Notes: generated by a model not told the origin, from the letters alone. 64,000 nucleotides of DNA from Methanoculleus caldifontis (GCF_032842345.1 NZ_WBKO01000003.1:186001-250000); one strand, 5' to 3'. Shown: positions 16,950 to 25,721, counted from the first letter of the stretch. Numbers and translations are program-made.

Positions 16950-18004
16950 CGCCGGGATTCCTCTCCGGTTCTGATAAACCTGAACGATGCGGCATACGGG
17001 GGCCGGAGCACCCCTACCTCGGTGACGATGGCGTCGACGAGATCGAGCGGCGTGGCGTCGAAGGCGTAGTTGAGCACCTTCACGTCGTCGGGGGCGAGCT
17101 TTCTTTCGCCGCACCAGGCGAGTTCTTCCCGTCCCCGCTCCTCGACGGTGATCTCCGCCTCCCTCCGGGAGAGGTCGAACGTCGAGACCGGCGCCGCGAC
17201 GTAGAATGGTATGCCGTGGTGGCGGGCGGCGACGGCGTGCATGTAGGTCCCGATCTTGTTGAAGACCGCGTCCTGCGTGATCCGGTCGGCGCCGACGATG
17301 ACGAGATCGATCTTGCCCTTCCGCATCAGGTATGCGGCCGAGGAGTCGGGGATGAGGGTCACGTCGATCCCGTCCCGGGCAAGCTCCCAGCAGGTGAGCC
17401 GGGAACCCTGGTTCAGCGGCCGGGTCTCGCAGGAGATCACCCGGACGTTCTTGCCGGCCGCGACGGCTGAGCGGATCACGCCGAGCGCCGTTCCCCAGCA
17501 CCGGCAGGCGAGCGCTCCCGCGTTGCAGTGGGTGAGCACCGTACAGTCGTCCGCAAAGAGTTCTGCGCCGAACCCGCCGAGCCTCCGGCAGGTCAGTTCG
17601 TCCTCTTCTGCGACGGCGTTCGCTTCCGCGACCGCGAGGGCCTTCGCCTCGTCGACCGATGCGGCCATCGCGATCTTTCTTATCGCCCGGTCGATCCCCC
17701 AGGCGAGGTTGACCGCGGTCGGGCGGGTGCTCTTGAGGAAATCTCCGGCCCGCCGGACCTCGTCCTGGAACCGGTCGAGGTCCGTTGCGGTGCTCCGGAC
17801 GGCCGCGAGCGCCACGCCCATCGCCCCGGCGATGCCGAGGGCCGGGGCCCCCCGGATCTCGAGCCGCCGGATCGCCCGGGCGAGGTCCGTTGTGGTGGTG
17901 CACCGCATCACCTCATACCTGCCGGGGAGGAGGGTCTGGTCGATGTAGACGATGCTCCCGGTCTCCGCCTCCCACGCGACGGTGTAGGGCTCGCTCTCCG
18001 GCAT
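16946..18004 (-). CDS. mtnA: S-methyl-5-thioribose-1-phosphate isomerase family (MtnA)
   Basis: 352 residues from the ATG 2 bp after the HdrA-like stop. It carries the eIF2B/MtnA hallmarks: RRLEIRGAPALG near the N terminus, catalytic Cys in THCNAGALA, CETRPLNQGSRLT, and catalytic Asp in VGADRI. The known reaction converts 5-methylthioribose-1-phosphate to the ribulose form in methionine salvage. In methanogens the same enzyme type also acts on 5-deoxyribose-1-phosphate. A ribose-1,5-bisphosphate isomerase role is possible but less likely because the full MtnA motifs are present. Confidence 0.9.
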   Translation of the reverse strand: MPESEPYTVAWEAETGSIVYIDQTLLPGRYEVMRCTTTTDLARAIRRLEIRGAPALGIAGAMGVALAAVRSTATDLDRFQDEVRRAGDFLKSTRPTAVNLAWGIDRAIRKIAMAASVDEAKALAVAEANAVAEEDELTCRRLGGFGAELFADDCTVLTHCNAGALACRCWGTALGVIRSAVAAGKNVRVISCETRPLNQGSRLTCWELARDGIDVTLIPDSSAAYLMRKGKIDLVIVGADRITQDAVFNKIGTYMHAVAARHHGIPFYVAAPVSTFDLSRREAEITVEERGREELAWCGERKLAPDDVKVLNYAFDATPLDLVDAIVTEVGVLRPPYAASFRFIRTGEESRR

Positions 18005-18006
18005 GC

Positions 18007-19281
18007 TCACCCCGCCCTGATGACGTCGAGGTAGGCCCGCATCGCCGCTGCGCCGCCCATGGCGACCGAGTCGGGGATATCCCGCGGCGCGGTGGCCGTC
18101 CCCGCCACGTAGATCCCGGGCTTCACCGTGAGCACGGGGCCGACCTTCTGGTCGGCGACCCCGAAGAATCCCGACTCGTCCTGCGGGATGCCGAGCATCC
18201 GGGCGATCACCTCCGCCCCCCCGGCGGGTTCGAGCCCGACGGAGAGGACCACCAGGTCCGGGTGGAACGTCTCGACCTCGCCGGTCTCGGTGTTCTCTGC
18301 GGTCATCATCAGGTGGTCGTTTGCCGCGAGCACCTCGCCGGGGAACCCGCGGACGAACCGGACGCCGAGGTTCCTCGCCCGCTCGTAATACTCCTCGTAA
18401 CCCTTCCCGTATGCCCTGACGTCGTTGTAGAAGACGGTGACCTCGATGCCCGGGTTCTTCTCGCGGATGAGCACCGCGTTCTTCATCGCGTACATGCAGC
18501 AGACGCCGGAGCAGTAGGGGCGGCCGGCGGCGATGTCGCGGGAGCCGACGCACTGGACAAACGCCACGCTCTGCGGGGGTTTGCCGTTCGAGAGCCGCTT
18601 CAACTTGCCGCCCGTGGGGCCGGACGCGTTGATCATCCGCTCGAACTCAAGGCTCGTGATGACGTCGGGGATGGTGAGGTAGCGGAGCTGCGTCTTGTTC
18701 CGGGCGTCGAACGTCGCATAACCGGTCGTGACGACGATGCTCGCCGCCTCGATCTCGATCAGCCGCTCCTCGTCCTCGCGGAGGATAGCCTCCCTCCCGC
18801 AGACGTCGTAGCAGAGGCCGCACTCGATGCAGTGCTCCTTGTCCTTGACGACGACGTCGGGGACCGCCTGGGCATGGGGCTTGTAGATCGCCTTTCGCAC
18901 ACCGATCCCGGCGTCGAACCGGTTGTAGACCTCGACCGGGCAGATCCGGGTGCAGTCGCCGCAGCCGTTGCACTCGTCCTCGACGATGTAGCGGGGGTGC
19001 TTCCTGACCCGGACGTGGAACCTGCCGACCTCCCCCTCGACCGACTCGACCTCGGCGCAGGTGTGGATCGTGATCTTCGGGTGCCGGGCCACCTCCACCA
19101 TCTTCGGGGAGAGGATGCACATCGAGCAGTCATTGGTGGGGAACGTCTTGTCGAGCTGGGCCATGTGCCCGCCGATGGTCGGTTCGCGCTCGATGAGGTG
19201 GACGTGGATATCATGGCCGGCAAGGTCGAGCGCCGCCTGGATGCCCGCGACCCCGGCGCCGATGACGACGACCTCAGCCAT
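18007..19281 (-). CDS. HdrA-like FAD/iron-sulfur protein (short form)
   Basis: 424 residues from the ATG preceded by GGGAGGT; the frame upstream of it is not needed. The N terminus has the FAD-binding GAGVAGIQAA motif, then NDCSMCILSPKM, two 4Fe-4S clusters of ferredoxin type (CNGCGDCTRICP, CIECGLCYDVC), and the HdrA motif CVGSRD with a further CSGVCC. Classical HdrA is about 650 residues with extra ferredoxin domains, so this is a short paralog. Such proteins bifurcate or transfer electrons; here no hdrBC or mvhD is adjacent. It overlaps the carbonic-anhydrase-like gene by 8 bp. Confidence 0.85.
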   Translation of the reverse strand: MAEVVVIGAGVAGIQAALDLAGHDIHVHLIEREPTIGGHMAQLDKTFPTNDCSMCILSPKMVEVARHPKITIHTCAEVESVEGEVGRFHVRVRKHPRYIVEDECNGCGDCTRICPVEVYNRFDAGIGVRKAIYKPHAQAVPDVVVKDKEHCIECGLCYDVCGREAILREDEERLIEIEAASIVVTTGYATFDARNKTQLRYLTIPDVITSLEFERMINASGPTGGKLKRLSNGKPPQSVAFVQCVGSRDIAAGRPYCSGVCCMYAMKNAVLIREKNPGIEVTVFYNDVRAYGKGYEEYYERARNLGVRFVRGFPGEVLAANDHLMMTAENTETGEVETFHPDLVVLSVGLEPAGGAEVIARMLGIPQDESGFFGVADQKVGPVLTVKPGIYVAGTATAPRDIPDSVAMGGAAAMRAYLDVIRAG

Positions 19282-19765
19282 GGCGGTACCTCCCTGCGAG
19301 TTTGACGTATTCACGTGCGTTGTGGACGGTTCCCTCCCGCTGCTCTGGCGTCGTCTCCCTGACCACCTTGCCGGGGACGCCGAGGACGAGCGAGTTTGCA
19401 GGGATCTCCTTTCCTTCCGTCACCACGGCGCCGGCGCCGAGGATCGATCCTTCGCCGACGACCGCGCCGTTCAGGACGATGGCGCCCATCCCGACGAGCA
19501 CGCGGTCACGGATGGTGCAGCCGTGCAGGATGGCGCCGTGGCCGACCGAGACGTCCGTCCCGATCGTGACCGGGAACCCCGGCGTGGTATGGACGACGGC
19601 GTTGTCCTGAACATTCGAGCCTGCCCCCACCGTGATCCTGTCCCTGTCGGCCCGGACGACGGCCCCGAACCATACGCTCACGTCGTCGGCGAGCGTCACG
19701 TCTCCGATGACTGTTGCGTTCTCCGCGATAAAGACGCGGTCCCCCACAAACGATCCGCTCTCCAT
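19274..19765 (-). CDS. Gamma-class carbonic anhydrase-like hexapeptide protein
   Basis: 163 residues starting at the ATG at 19765; the frame upstream runs into repeat DNA. The left-handed beta-helix repeats (IGDVTLADDVSVWFG, VGAGSNVQDNAVVH) and three histidines placed as in Cam/YrdA proteins (VVHT, GHGAILHG) are present. These bind zinc or iron in gamma carbonic anhydrases. The acidic loop of Methanosarcina Cam is not seen, so it is closer to the YrdA/PaaY group, where CO2 hydration is not always shown. First gene of the operon with the HdrA-like protein, MtnA and DUF116. Confidence 0.85.
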   Translation of the reverse strand: MESGSFVGDRVFIAENATVIGDVTLADDVSVWFGAVVRADRDRITVGAGSNVQDNAVVHTTPGFPVTIGTDVSVGHGAILHGCTIRDRVLVGMGAIVLNGAVVGEGSILGAGAVVTEGKEIPANSLVLGVPGKVVRETTPEQREGTVHNAREYVKLAGRYRHG

Positions 19766-19865
19766 AGTACGTTTAGTATTGGTTGCGGCGATAGAAAATC
19801 CTCTCCCTTGATGGAGATGGGTGGCACAGACGCCGCGGTCAGGGGAGGCATGAGTCCCTATGAGA

Positions 19866-20405
19866 TATTGCGACTCCACGCGAAGTGTGAGCACGAGCAG
19901 AGCACGAGCACCGCAGGTGCGAGTCGCGATGGACGTGAAGTTCAGTATAGTAACTCCCCTTCGCGGCTCCGCGTCCAACGCGAGAGGCCCCGTCATCGCT
20001 CATGAACTTTCAGCTCACGCGAAGCCGCGAAGAACGCGAAGAATGGTAGATGGGTATGATACTCCCCTTCGCACCTGAGGGTGCTCAAACTCCCTCCCCA
20101 TCGGGGAGGTCGTTCTTCGCGGCTTCGCGCTCTTCGCGTGAGGCCGTGTCATCGCTCATGAACTTTCAGCTCACGCGAAGCCGCGAAGAACGCGAAGAAT
20201 GGTAGATGGGTATGATACTCCCCTCCGCACCTGGGTGCTCAAACTCCCTCCCCATCGGGGAGGTCGTTCTTCGCGGCTTCGCGTCTTTCGCGTGAGGCCG
20301 TGTCATCGCCAATAAACTGTCCGCTCACGTGAAGAACGGTGTTCCTGCTGAACGGGATTGGAGCACCGCAGGTGCGACTTGCAGGCGGAGCGTGAGAGAC
20401 CGTCA
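19866..20405. repeat. Dispersed intergenic element, copy B, with a 155-bp tandem duplication
   Basis: Two near-identical units lie head to tail: 19992-20147 (156 bp) and 20148-20301 (154 bp), with a partial third beginning at 20302. Each unit holds inverted arms: GCTCACGCGAAGCCGCGAAG with AACGCGAAG on the left, and TTCTTCGCGGCTTCGCG then TCTTCGCGTGAG on the right. The right flank (about 20360-20405) has GGAGCGTGAG and GGCTTCGAGCC, also found in copies A and F. It fills the 710-bp spacer between the divergent gamma-CA and coaD genes. Confidence 0.85.
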
Positions 20406-20477
20406 GGCTTCGAGCCGCTCTCCTCTCCCCCGCTGCCAACCACTACCCATAAAACCCCTCGCGCCAAACGCCTCCGG

Positions 20478-20936
20478 ATGAGAGTGATGGTCGGGGGGAC
20501 GTTCGATCCCCTGCATGCCGGGCACAGGAAACTCCTCGCCCGCTCCTTCGAGCTCGCCGGGCCCGACGGAGAGGTGGTCATCGGGCTGACGACCGACGAG
20601 TTTGCCGGCGCCAAGGTGCATCCCGTCCACACCTACGAGGAGCGGCTCGAGAACATCAGGGGCTTCATCCGCGAGCACGGCTACACCGCGGCCTGGAAGG
20701 TCGAGCAACTCGTCGACCGCTACGGCAGCGCGCTCGATGCGGACTTCGATATCCTCGTCGTCTCCGAGGAGACCTTCCCGGTCGCCGTCGAGATCAACGT
20801 CCTCCGTCGGGAACAGGGGCGAAAAAAAGTGGATCTCCACGAGATCTCGTGCGTCCTTGCCGAAGACGGCCGGCGGATCTCGAGCACCCGGATCTACCGG
20901 GGCGAGATCGACCGGCAGGGCCGCCTGATCAGATGA
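20478..20936 (+). CDS. coaD: Archaeal phosphopantetheine adenylyltransferase
   Basis: 152 residues. The nucleotidylyltransferase signature GGTFDPLHAGH is at the N terminus and ISSTRIYRGEI at the C terminus. Length and motifs match the archaeal PPAT family, which makes dephospho-CoA from 4'-phosphopantetheine and ATP. The ATG follows a CCGG with little ribosome-binding sequence. It converges on pyrI with an 8-bp overlap. Confidence 0.9.
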   Translation: MRVMVGGTFDPLHAGHRKLLARSFELAGPDGEVVIGLTTDEFAGAKVHPVHTYEERLENIRGFIREHGYTAAWKVEQLVDRYGSALDADFDILVVSEETFPVAVEINVLRREQGRKKVDLHEISCVLAEDGRRISSTRIYRGEIDRQGRLIR

Positions 20937-21396
20937 TGTGTTCGGCGATATCGTCCTTGAGCAGCCAGTCGCAGTAGAGGCAGTGCAGCCCCTTCGGCAG
21001 CACCTCGAACGCGCTCGCGACGGGCTCGTTCGTGTTCGTGATGCAGCCCGGGTTCGGGCACCGCACCACGCCCCTGATGATCTCGGGGATCTCGACGCCT
21101 TTCTTCTCCACGACCCGGAAGTCGCGGATGATGTTGATCTTTGCCTGCGGCGCGATCAGGGCGATACGGTCGACCTCCTCGGTCCGGAGTTCCCTGTTCT
21201 CGATCTTGACGACATCTTTGCGCCCCATCCGCTTGCTCCTGACGTTCGTCGCGATGCTCAGGCACTCCCGCGTCGACCCGGTGATGCCGAGGATCCGCAG
21301 GACGTTTAAGGCCTCGCCGGCGGTGATATGATCGATGACGGTGCCGTTCTTGATAGGGCTGATGATCAGCCCGCCTGACGGGTCTTTCTTGGTCAC
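20929..21396 (-). CDS. pyrI: Aspartate carbamoyltransferase regulatory subunit
   Basis: 155 residues from a GTG that overlaps the pyrB stop (GTGA). The N-terminal allosteric domain contains the ISPIKNGTVIDHI segment, and the C-terminal zinc domain has the four cysteines in CPNPGCITN and CLYCDW. It binds CTP/ATP and holds the PyrB trimers together in pyrimidine synthesis. Confidence 0.97.
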   Translation of the reverse strand: MTKKDPSGGLIISPIKNGTVIDHITAGEALNVLRILGITGSTRECLSIATNVRSKRMGRKDVVKIENRELRTEEVDRIALIAPQAKINIIRDFRVVEKKGVEIPEIIRGVVRCPNPGCITNTNEPVASAFEVLPKGLHCLYCDWLLKDDIAEHII

Positions 21397-22289
21397 TTCA
21401 TCACCTCATGGAGGAGCGCCATCCTGACCGGCACCCCGTTCTTTGCCTGCTCGAAGTACCGTGCATACGGCGTGTTGTCCACCGCGGGATCGATCTCCCC
21501 CGCGCGCGGGAGCGGGTGGAGGATCATCAGGTTGTCGCGGACACCGGAGAGGAGGTCGGGCGTGATCCGGTAGCTGGACGCGACGTTATAGAACGACGCC
21601 GAGTCCGGGAACCGCTCACGCTGGATCCTGGTGACGTAGAGGACGTCGAGGTCCCGGATCACCTCCTCGACGTTCTCGTGCTCGATCACCTCCATCCCGC
21701 GCTCCCGAAGTTCGAGGGTGATGTTTGCCGGCATCTCGAGCCCTCCGGGCGCGATCGTGTGGAGCGTCACGCCGTAGAGCGAGAGGGCGAGCGCGAGCGA
21801 GTGCGCCGTCCTCCCGTAGCGGAGATCGCCGAGCAGCCCGACGTCGATCCCGTCGACCGGCATCGACTGCCGGATGGTGTAGAGGTCAAGCAGCGTCTGG
21901 CTCGGGTGCTGCCCCGCGCCGTCTCCTGCGTTGATGACCGGGACCGTGGCGAACTCGCTTGCGAGCCTGGCTGCGCCTTCTTTCGGGTGGCGGAGGACGA
22001 TGGCGTCCGCGTAACCGCTCACCACCCGGATGGTGTCGGCCAGCGTCTCTCCCTTGACGATGGAGCTTGCCTCCACGGAGTCCACGCTGATCGACCGCCC
22101 GCCGAGCCGGGCCATGGCCGTCGCAAACGACATCCGTGTGCGGGTGCTGGGTTCGAAGAAGAGGAGGGCCGCCAGTTTGTCCTCAAGCCTGCAGGAGCGG
22201 CAGTTCCCCGTCTCGAACTCCCGTGCCCGGTCGAGCAGGTAATCGAGGTCCTTTCGTTCAAGATCGCGGATCGATATAATGTGGTACAT
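21393..22289 (-). CDS. pyrB: Aspartate carbamoyltransferase catalytic subunit
   Basis: 298 residues from the ATG at 22289; GGAAGGT lies upstream. The carbamoyl-phosphate motif FEPSTRTRMSF is near residue 45 and the aspartate-binding HPLPR motif near residue 260. It condenses carbamoyl phosphate with aspartate, the first committed step of pyrimidine synthesis. The pair pyrBI is translated with overlap, giving subunits in equal amounts. Confidence 0.97.
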   Translation of the reverse strand: MYHIISIRDLERKDLDYLLDRAREFETGNCRSCRLEDKLAALLFFEPSTRTRMSFATAMARLGGRSISVDSVEASSIVKGETLADTIRVVSGYADAIVLRHPKEGAARLASEFATVPVINAGDGAGQHPSQTLLDLYTIRQSMPVDGIDVGLLGDLRYGRTAHSLALALSLYGVTLHTIAPGGLEMPANITLELRERGMEVIEHENVEEVIRDLDVLYVTRIQRERFPDSASFYNVASSYRITPDLLSGVRDNLMILHPLPRAGEIDPAVDNTPYARYFEQAKNGVPVRMALLHEVMK

Positions 22290-22467
22290 CGTGTGGCTAC
22301 CTTCCGGGGCCTGCCTCCTGCCGGATCGCCGCCGGGATACAGGGTAAGCCCCTCTTCTCTCCTGAATAATGGTTCTCCGCAAACCCACTAATACCTTTTT
22401 TCCCTGCCCGGCAGACGGCAACCTTTCTCACCTCCGCCTGCCTAACACTACTCCGGGAGGATAACCT

Positions 22468-22653
22468 ATGTCCGAAGAGAAGGAAACATACGCCCCCGAG
22501 ACCTGTTGCCACTGCGGGGGACTGGGATGCCTGTACTGTAATAAAAACGGCACGGTGATGGTGCCGCAGCCCTCGCAGAAGTGCAGGCACTGCGACGGGG
22601 ACTGCTGCATCTACTGCGGCTACACCGGGTGGGAACGCCCGCTCCGCGAGTAA
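22468..22653 (+). CDS. Small cysteine-rich zinc-finger-like protein
   Basis: 61 residues, preceded by GGGAGGATAACCT, so a real gene by signal. It has two CxxC-CxxC blocks (CCHCGGLGCLYC and CRHCDGDCCIYC), resembling the CxxCxGxG fingers of DnaJ; two zinc ions could be bound. It is transcribed divergently from pyrB. I do not know a function for it; a nucleic-acid or chaperone-linked role is only a guess. Confidence 0.7.
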   Translation: MSEEKETYAPETCCHCGGLGCLYCNKNGTVMVPQPSQKCRHCDGDCCIYCGYTGWERPLRE

Positions 22654-22659
22654 CCCCAC

Positions 22660-23385
22660 CTATTTTCGTGCGATCGTGACGTAGCCGCTGTGGGCGACCC
22701 TGGTCGACGGGCGGGTCCCGCGGGCGGAGCGCGTCAGTTCCCGTTCCATGCACTCGTAGCAGTGGACGTCGCGGAAGAGCGGCGCTGCGGCGTCGAGCGC
22801 CGTGAAGGTGTGCTCGAGGAACGGCGTGTAACAGGCGAGGTAGCCCCCTGGACGGAGGAGCGAGAAGGCGTGCTCCACGTGCGCCGGTGTCAACGTCAGG
22901 TCCAGGTGGACGACGTCGAACTCGCCCGTCGCCTCGAGCATATCGGCCGCGACCACCTCGACGTTCTCGAGCCGCGCTTCCCTGACGTTCTTCTCCGCAA
23001 TCCGGGCAAACTCCGGGCGCACCTCGTAGGTCTTCACCTCGCGGGCGATCTTCCCGAAGTAGATCGCGGCGACACCGCTCCCGGTCCCGGCGTCGAGGAC
23101 CGTGTCCTCGCGGTTCATCCCCGTGTAAGCGATGACGATCCCGATATCCTTCGGGAGCATGGGCGCCCCGCTCCTTTTCGCGTGGACAAAGAAGTCGGTC
23201 GGCCGGGGGCGCAGGACCGTGAACGGGACGTCGAGGTGGGTCCGGATCTCGTCGCCGGAGTTCATCCCCGCGAGCGCTCCGCGGTCGATCATCCCCCGGT
23301 CGGTGGAGAACTGCCCTTCGCCAGCCGTCACGAAGTACTCGCGGTCCTCGCCGACGAGCAGGAGGCGTTCGCCGTCTTCGATCAT
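22660..23385 (-). CDS. tRNA (adenine58-N1)-methyltransferase TrmI-like
   Basis: 241 residues. The N-terminal beta domain (GEGQFSTDRGMIDRG) is followed by RPRPTDF, the family segment before the SAM site, and DAGTGSGVAAIYF, motif I. HLDLTLTP resembles the active-site motif. This matches archaeal TrmI, which methylates A57/A58 of tRNA. It is the last gene of the RecJ-like/PUA/NAC/TrmI operon and overlaps the NAC gene by 4 bp. Confidence 0.9.
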   Translation of the reverse strand: MIEDGERLLLVGEDREYFVTAGEGQFSTDRGMIDRGALAGMNSGDEIRTHLDVPFTVLRPRPTDFFVHAKRSGAPMLPKDIGIVIAYTGMNREDTVLDAGTGSGVAAIYFGKIAREVKTYEVRPEFARIAEKNVREARLENVEVVAADMLEATGEFDVVHLDLTLTPAHVEHAFSLLRPGGYLACYTPFLEHTFTALDAAAPLFRDVHCYECMERELTRSARGTRPSTRVAHSGYVTIARK

Positions 23386-23723
23386 TGCTGCGAGAGTTTC
23401 AGGATCGCTTCGGCGATGTCGCCGCGGGTCTCGCCGAGCGCTTTCCTCGCGGCCTCTTCGGCAACCCCGGTCTGGGATGCGACGAGGGCGACGTCCTCGT
23501 CGGGGATCTCCGGGGCGGCCTCCTCGAACCGGGCCTCCCCGGTGAGCTGGTAGGTGGTGACCCCCTGCATGGTCGTCGCGACGACCTGGGCATCGTCAAA
23601 GACGTAGTTCCCCGCGGGCGTATAGATCACCACTTTCTCGACGCCCTCGATCTCCTCCATCTCCATGCCCATCTGCTTCATCATCTGCTTCATCTTTTTC
23701 GGGTTTACTTTGCCTGGAAACAT
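23382..23723 (-). CDS. nac: Nascent polypeptide-associated complex protein
   Basis: 113 residues. A methionine- and lysine-rich start (KKMKQMMKQMGM) is the ribosome-binding part, then the NAC beta-barrel domain, and a C-terminal UBA domain (VALVASQTGVAEEAARKAL). Archaeal NAC is a homodimer that meets nascent chains at the ribosome exit. It overlaps both neighbours by ATGA junctions. Confidence 0.95.
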   Translation of the reverse strand: MFPGKVNPKKMKQMMKQMGMEMEEIEGVEKVVIYTPAGNYVFDDAQVVATTMQGVTTYQLTGEARFEEAAPEIPDEDVALVASQTGVAEEAARKALGETRGDIAEAILKLSQQ

Positions 23724-24205
23724 CAGGATCCTCTCCCCTGCCGTACTTTTACCGCTACACCATAATTAAATGCCAGCATCTCCCTGCCGGAGAGCAGGGC
23801 GGCCCCGGTTGCGAGGAGCCGGTCGTCGGCGGCCACCACCAGCACCTCGTCTCCGGCGCGGATGCCCTCGTCGGCGGCGACGACATGCTTTGCCATCGCA
23901 TTCTTCCCGTCGGCGACAAACGGCGCCACGTCCTCCTGGACCGTCACCCGGTAGGCCGGGGGAGGAAGGTGGGCTGCCAGTCGCGCCGCTCCGGCGACGC
24001 CGATGGTCAGGCGGCCGTCCTGTGCCCTGACGGTGGCGACCCGCTCGTTTCCCAGCCGCACCTGGCGGATGCGCCCCGTCGTCGAGAGCTGGAAGGTGCA
24101 GCCGTCGGGGAAGAGGGCCTCCCCCGCCCCGGCGCCGAACTGGAAGTCAGCTATTGTCCGGATCCGCCGAAGCGGATTGTCGTTTGAGTATTCGGTTGAC
24201 ACGAT
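23723..24205 (-). CDS. PUA-domain RNA-binding protein
   Basis: 160 residues from GTG 24205, 10 nt after a GGAG; a TTG two codons earlier is closer to that site and possible. The start lies inside the end of the RecJ-like gene (59-bp overlap). RRIRTIADFQFGAGAGEALFP is the N-terminal part known from archaeal PUA proteins, and the last 80 residues form the PUA fold (VADGKNAMAKHVVAADEGIRAGDEV). PUA domains bind structured RNA, often tRNA or rRNA. Precise role unknown. Confidence 0.85.
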   Translation of the reverse strand: MVSTEYSNDNPLRRIRTIADFQFGAGAGEALFPDGCTFQLSTTGRIRQVRLGNERVATVRAQDGRLTIGVAGAARLAAHLPPPAYRVTVQEDVAPFVADGKNAMAKHVVAADEGIRAGDEVLVVAADDRLLATGAALLSGREMLAFNYGVAVKVRQGRGS

Positions 24206-25550
24206 CAACAAACTCCTCTTCTGTAGTCTTCGGTATGAAGGCGCCTGCGGCGATCCGGTGCCCGCCGCCCGCGCCGCCGACCGCCGCCGACGCCTCGACG
24301 AGCGCCTCCTGCAGGTCGACGCCCCGGGCGAGCGCCCACTCGTTCGTCCGCATCGAGACCTTGGTAGTCTCCGGTTCGTCCACCATCGCGGAGAGCACCA
24401 TGATCGGCTTTCTCCAGTTCAGTTTGGAGAGCGCCATCCCCGCCCCGATCCCGACGATGGTGTCGGGGAACTTATCGCCGGTGTGGACGTACTGGATGTG
24501 CGAGAGTTCCGTCACCCCCGTATCGAGGATGTACTGGAGCAGGTCGCGGATGATCGTCCGGTGGTGCGCGAGCATCTGCTCCGCGTCGCGGTAGGCGTCG
24601 CCGCGGTCCCCGCGACAGATCCTCCCGCCGATGCCGGGCCTGGCCCACCGGCCGCAGGCGTTGAGCAGGGTGGCGTACTCGGAGGCGTTCCGGAGCGCCG
24701 TCCGTTCGGGTTCGTCGGGGAAGATGTAGGTCTCTGCGAGCAGCCGGTCGGTTTCCCGCCCGTGCGCGATGAGCTGCTGGGCGAGGGCGCTGATGATCCT
24801 GCGCCGGTCCTCAAACGCGAGTTCCTCCCAGACGAACCAGCCGCCCCGGGAGTTCTTCAGTGTGACGCCGAGCCGCTCGAGGAACCGGAGCGCCGAACTG
24901 GTGCTGTTTGAGATCCCGTCGATGTAGGGGTCGTCGCAGTAGCCCAGGCAGACGTGGATGGGGCGGGTGGACGTCCCGTAGCAGTTCAAGTCCCGGCTCT
25001 GGACGATAATATTGCCGTACTCGACGCCGTCAGAGACGATCTCGCGGGCCGGGCCGACCAGCCCGCAGTTCTCGCGGGCCATCATGTCCCCGACGTTCCC
25101 GACGACGGCGAGTTTGGCGAGGTCGATGTTTGTGGAATCGAGCGCCTTCGCGACCAGGTAGGCGACGCCGGCGGCGCTCATCCGGGTGATCCCGTGGTCG
25201 AGGGAGTTCACCTGGGGGTAGGCCGTGCCGCAGGGCTGGCTGACGTGGTGGTCGAGGATCAGGACCTCGTCGGCGGAGAGGCCGTGCTCCTCAATGAGGC
25301 TCTGCTGGCCGGCGCCGAGGTCGGTGAAGAGTTTTAAGGAGTCGTCCTTTTCGACGTGCCGCATCGCCATCGGCTCGAGCTGGCGGACGAAGACTGACTT
25401 GACGGTCATGCCCTCGCGGGCGAGCGCCTGCGCGAGGATCGACTCCGTGCTGATGCCGTCGGCATCGATGTGGGAGACGATCGTTACCGAGTCCGCTTCG
25501 CAGATCAGATCCGCCGCTCTCCGCACATCTGTTTCGAGGCCCATCTCCAT
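24147..25550 (-). CDS. DHH-family single-strand nuclease, archaeal RecJ-like (GAN-like)
   Basis: 467 residues from ATG 25550. Metal-binding motifs of the DHH phosphoesterases are present: SHIDADGI near residue 25, LDHH near 100, and the DHHA1 substrate motif GGAGGGHRIAAGA near 435. Archaeal relatives are the GINS-associated nuclease and related exonucleases acting on ssDNA or RNA. Upstream a TATA-like GCTTTATTG sits about 30 bp before the ATG, so the mRNA is probably leaderless. First gene of a four-gene operon with RNA and ribosome proteins, which suggests RNA work. Confidence 0.88.
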   Translation of the reverse strand: MEMGLETDVRRAADLICEADSVTIVSHIDADGISTESILAQALAREGMTVKSVFVRQLEPMAMRHVEKDDSLKLFTDLGAGQQSLIEEHGLSADEVLILDHHVSQPCGTAYPQVNSLDHGITRMSAAGVAYLVAKALDSTNIDLAKLAVVGNVGDMMARENCGLVGPAREIVSDGVEYGNIIVQSRDLNCYGTSTRPIHVCLGYCDDPYIDGISNSTSSALRFLERLGVTLKNSRGGWFVWEELAFEDRRRIISALAQQLIAHGRETDRLLAETYIFPDEPERTALRNASEYATLLNACGRWARPGIGGRICRGDRGDAYRDAEQMLAHHRTIIRDLLQYILDTGVTELSHIQYVHTGDKFPDTIVGIGAGMALSKLNWRKPIMVLSAMVDEPETTKVSMRTNEWALARGVDLQEALVEASAAVGGAGGGHRIAAGAFIPKTTEEEFVDRVNRILKRQSASADPDNS

Positions 25551-25643
25551 AGTAGTGGGTCGTGAAGTGTCAATAAAGCATGGGACCCAGGTCATCTCTT
25601 TACATCTGTCAAATAACTCATGCCTTTGCGCAGGCTACATTGC

Positions 25644-25721
25644 CTCACGCGAAGCCGCGAAGCCGCGAAGTTGGTTCTTGTGTCGGCGGTCCACTTCGCG
25701 TTCTTCGCGGCTTCGCGTGAG
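25644..25721. repeat. Dispersed intergenic element, copy C (cleanest inverted repeat)
   Basis: The left arm is CTCACGCGAAGCCGCGAAG and the right arm its exact reverse complement; a further 8 bp of arm match with two changes. The loop is about 20 bp. The arm itself has a 9-bp rhythm of GCGAAG blocks. The following 150 bp contain TCGGTGCTC and GGCAGTCGCACTTC pieces like those in other copies. It lies between the divergent RecJ-like and nnr genes. Confidence 0.88.

Noticed and set aside
16950-17903. 552-residue minus-strand frame covering DUF116 and upstream
   Set aside because: Only the last 234 residues are real; the rest is the mtnA-like gene read in another frame with arginine/glycine-rich composition.
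19866-20405. Possible CRISPR array
   Set aside because: Repeats are only two 155-bp units without regular unique spacers, and no cas gene is in the window.
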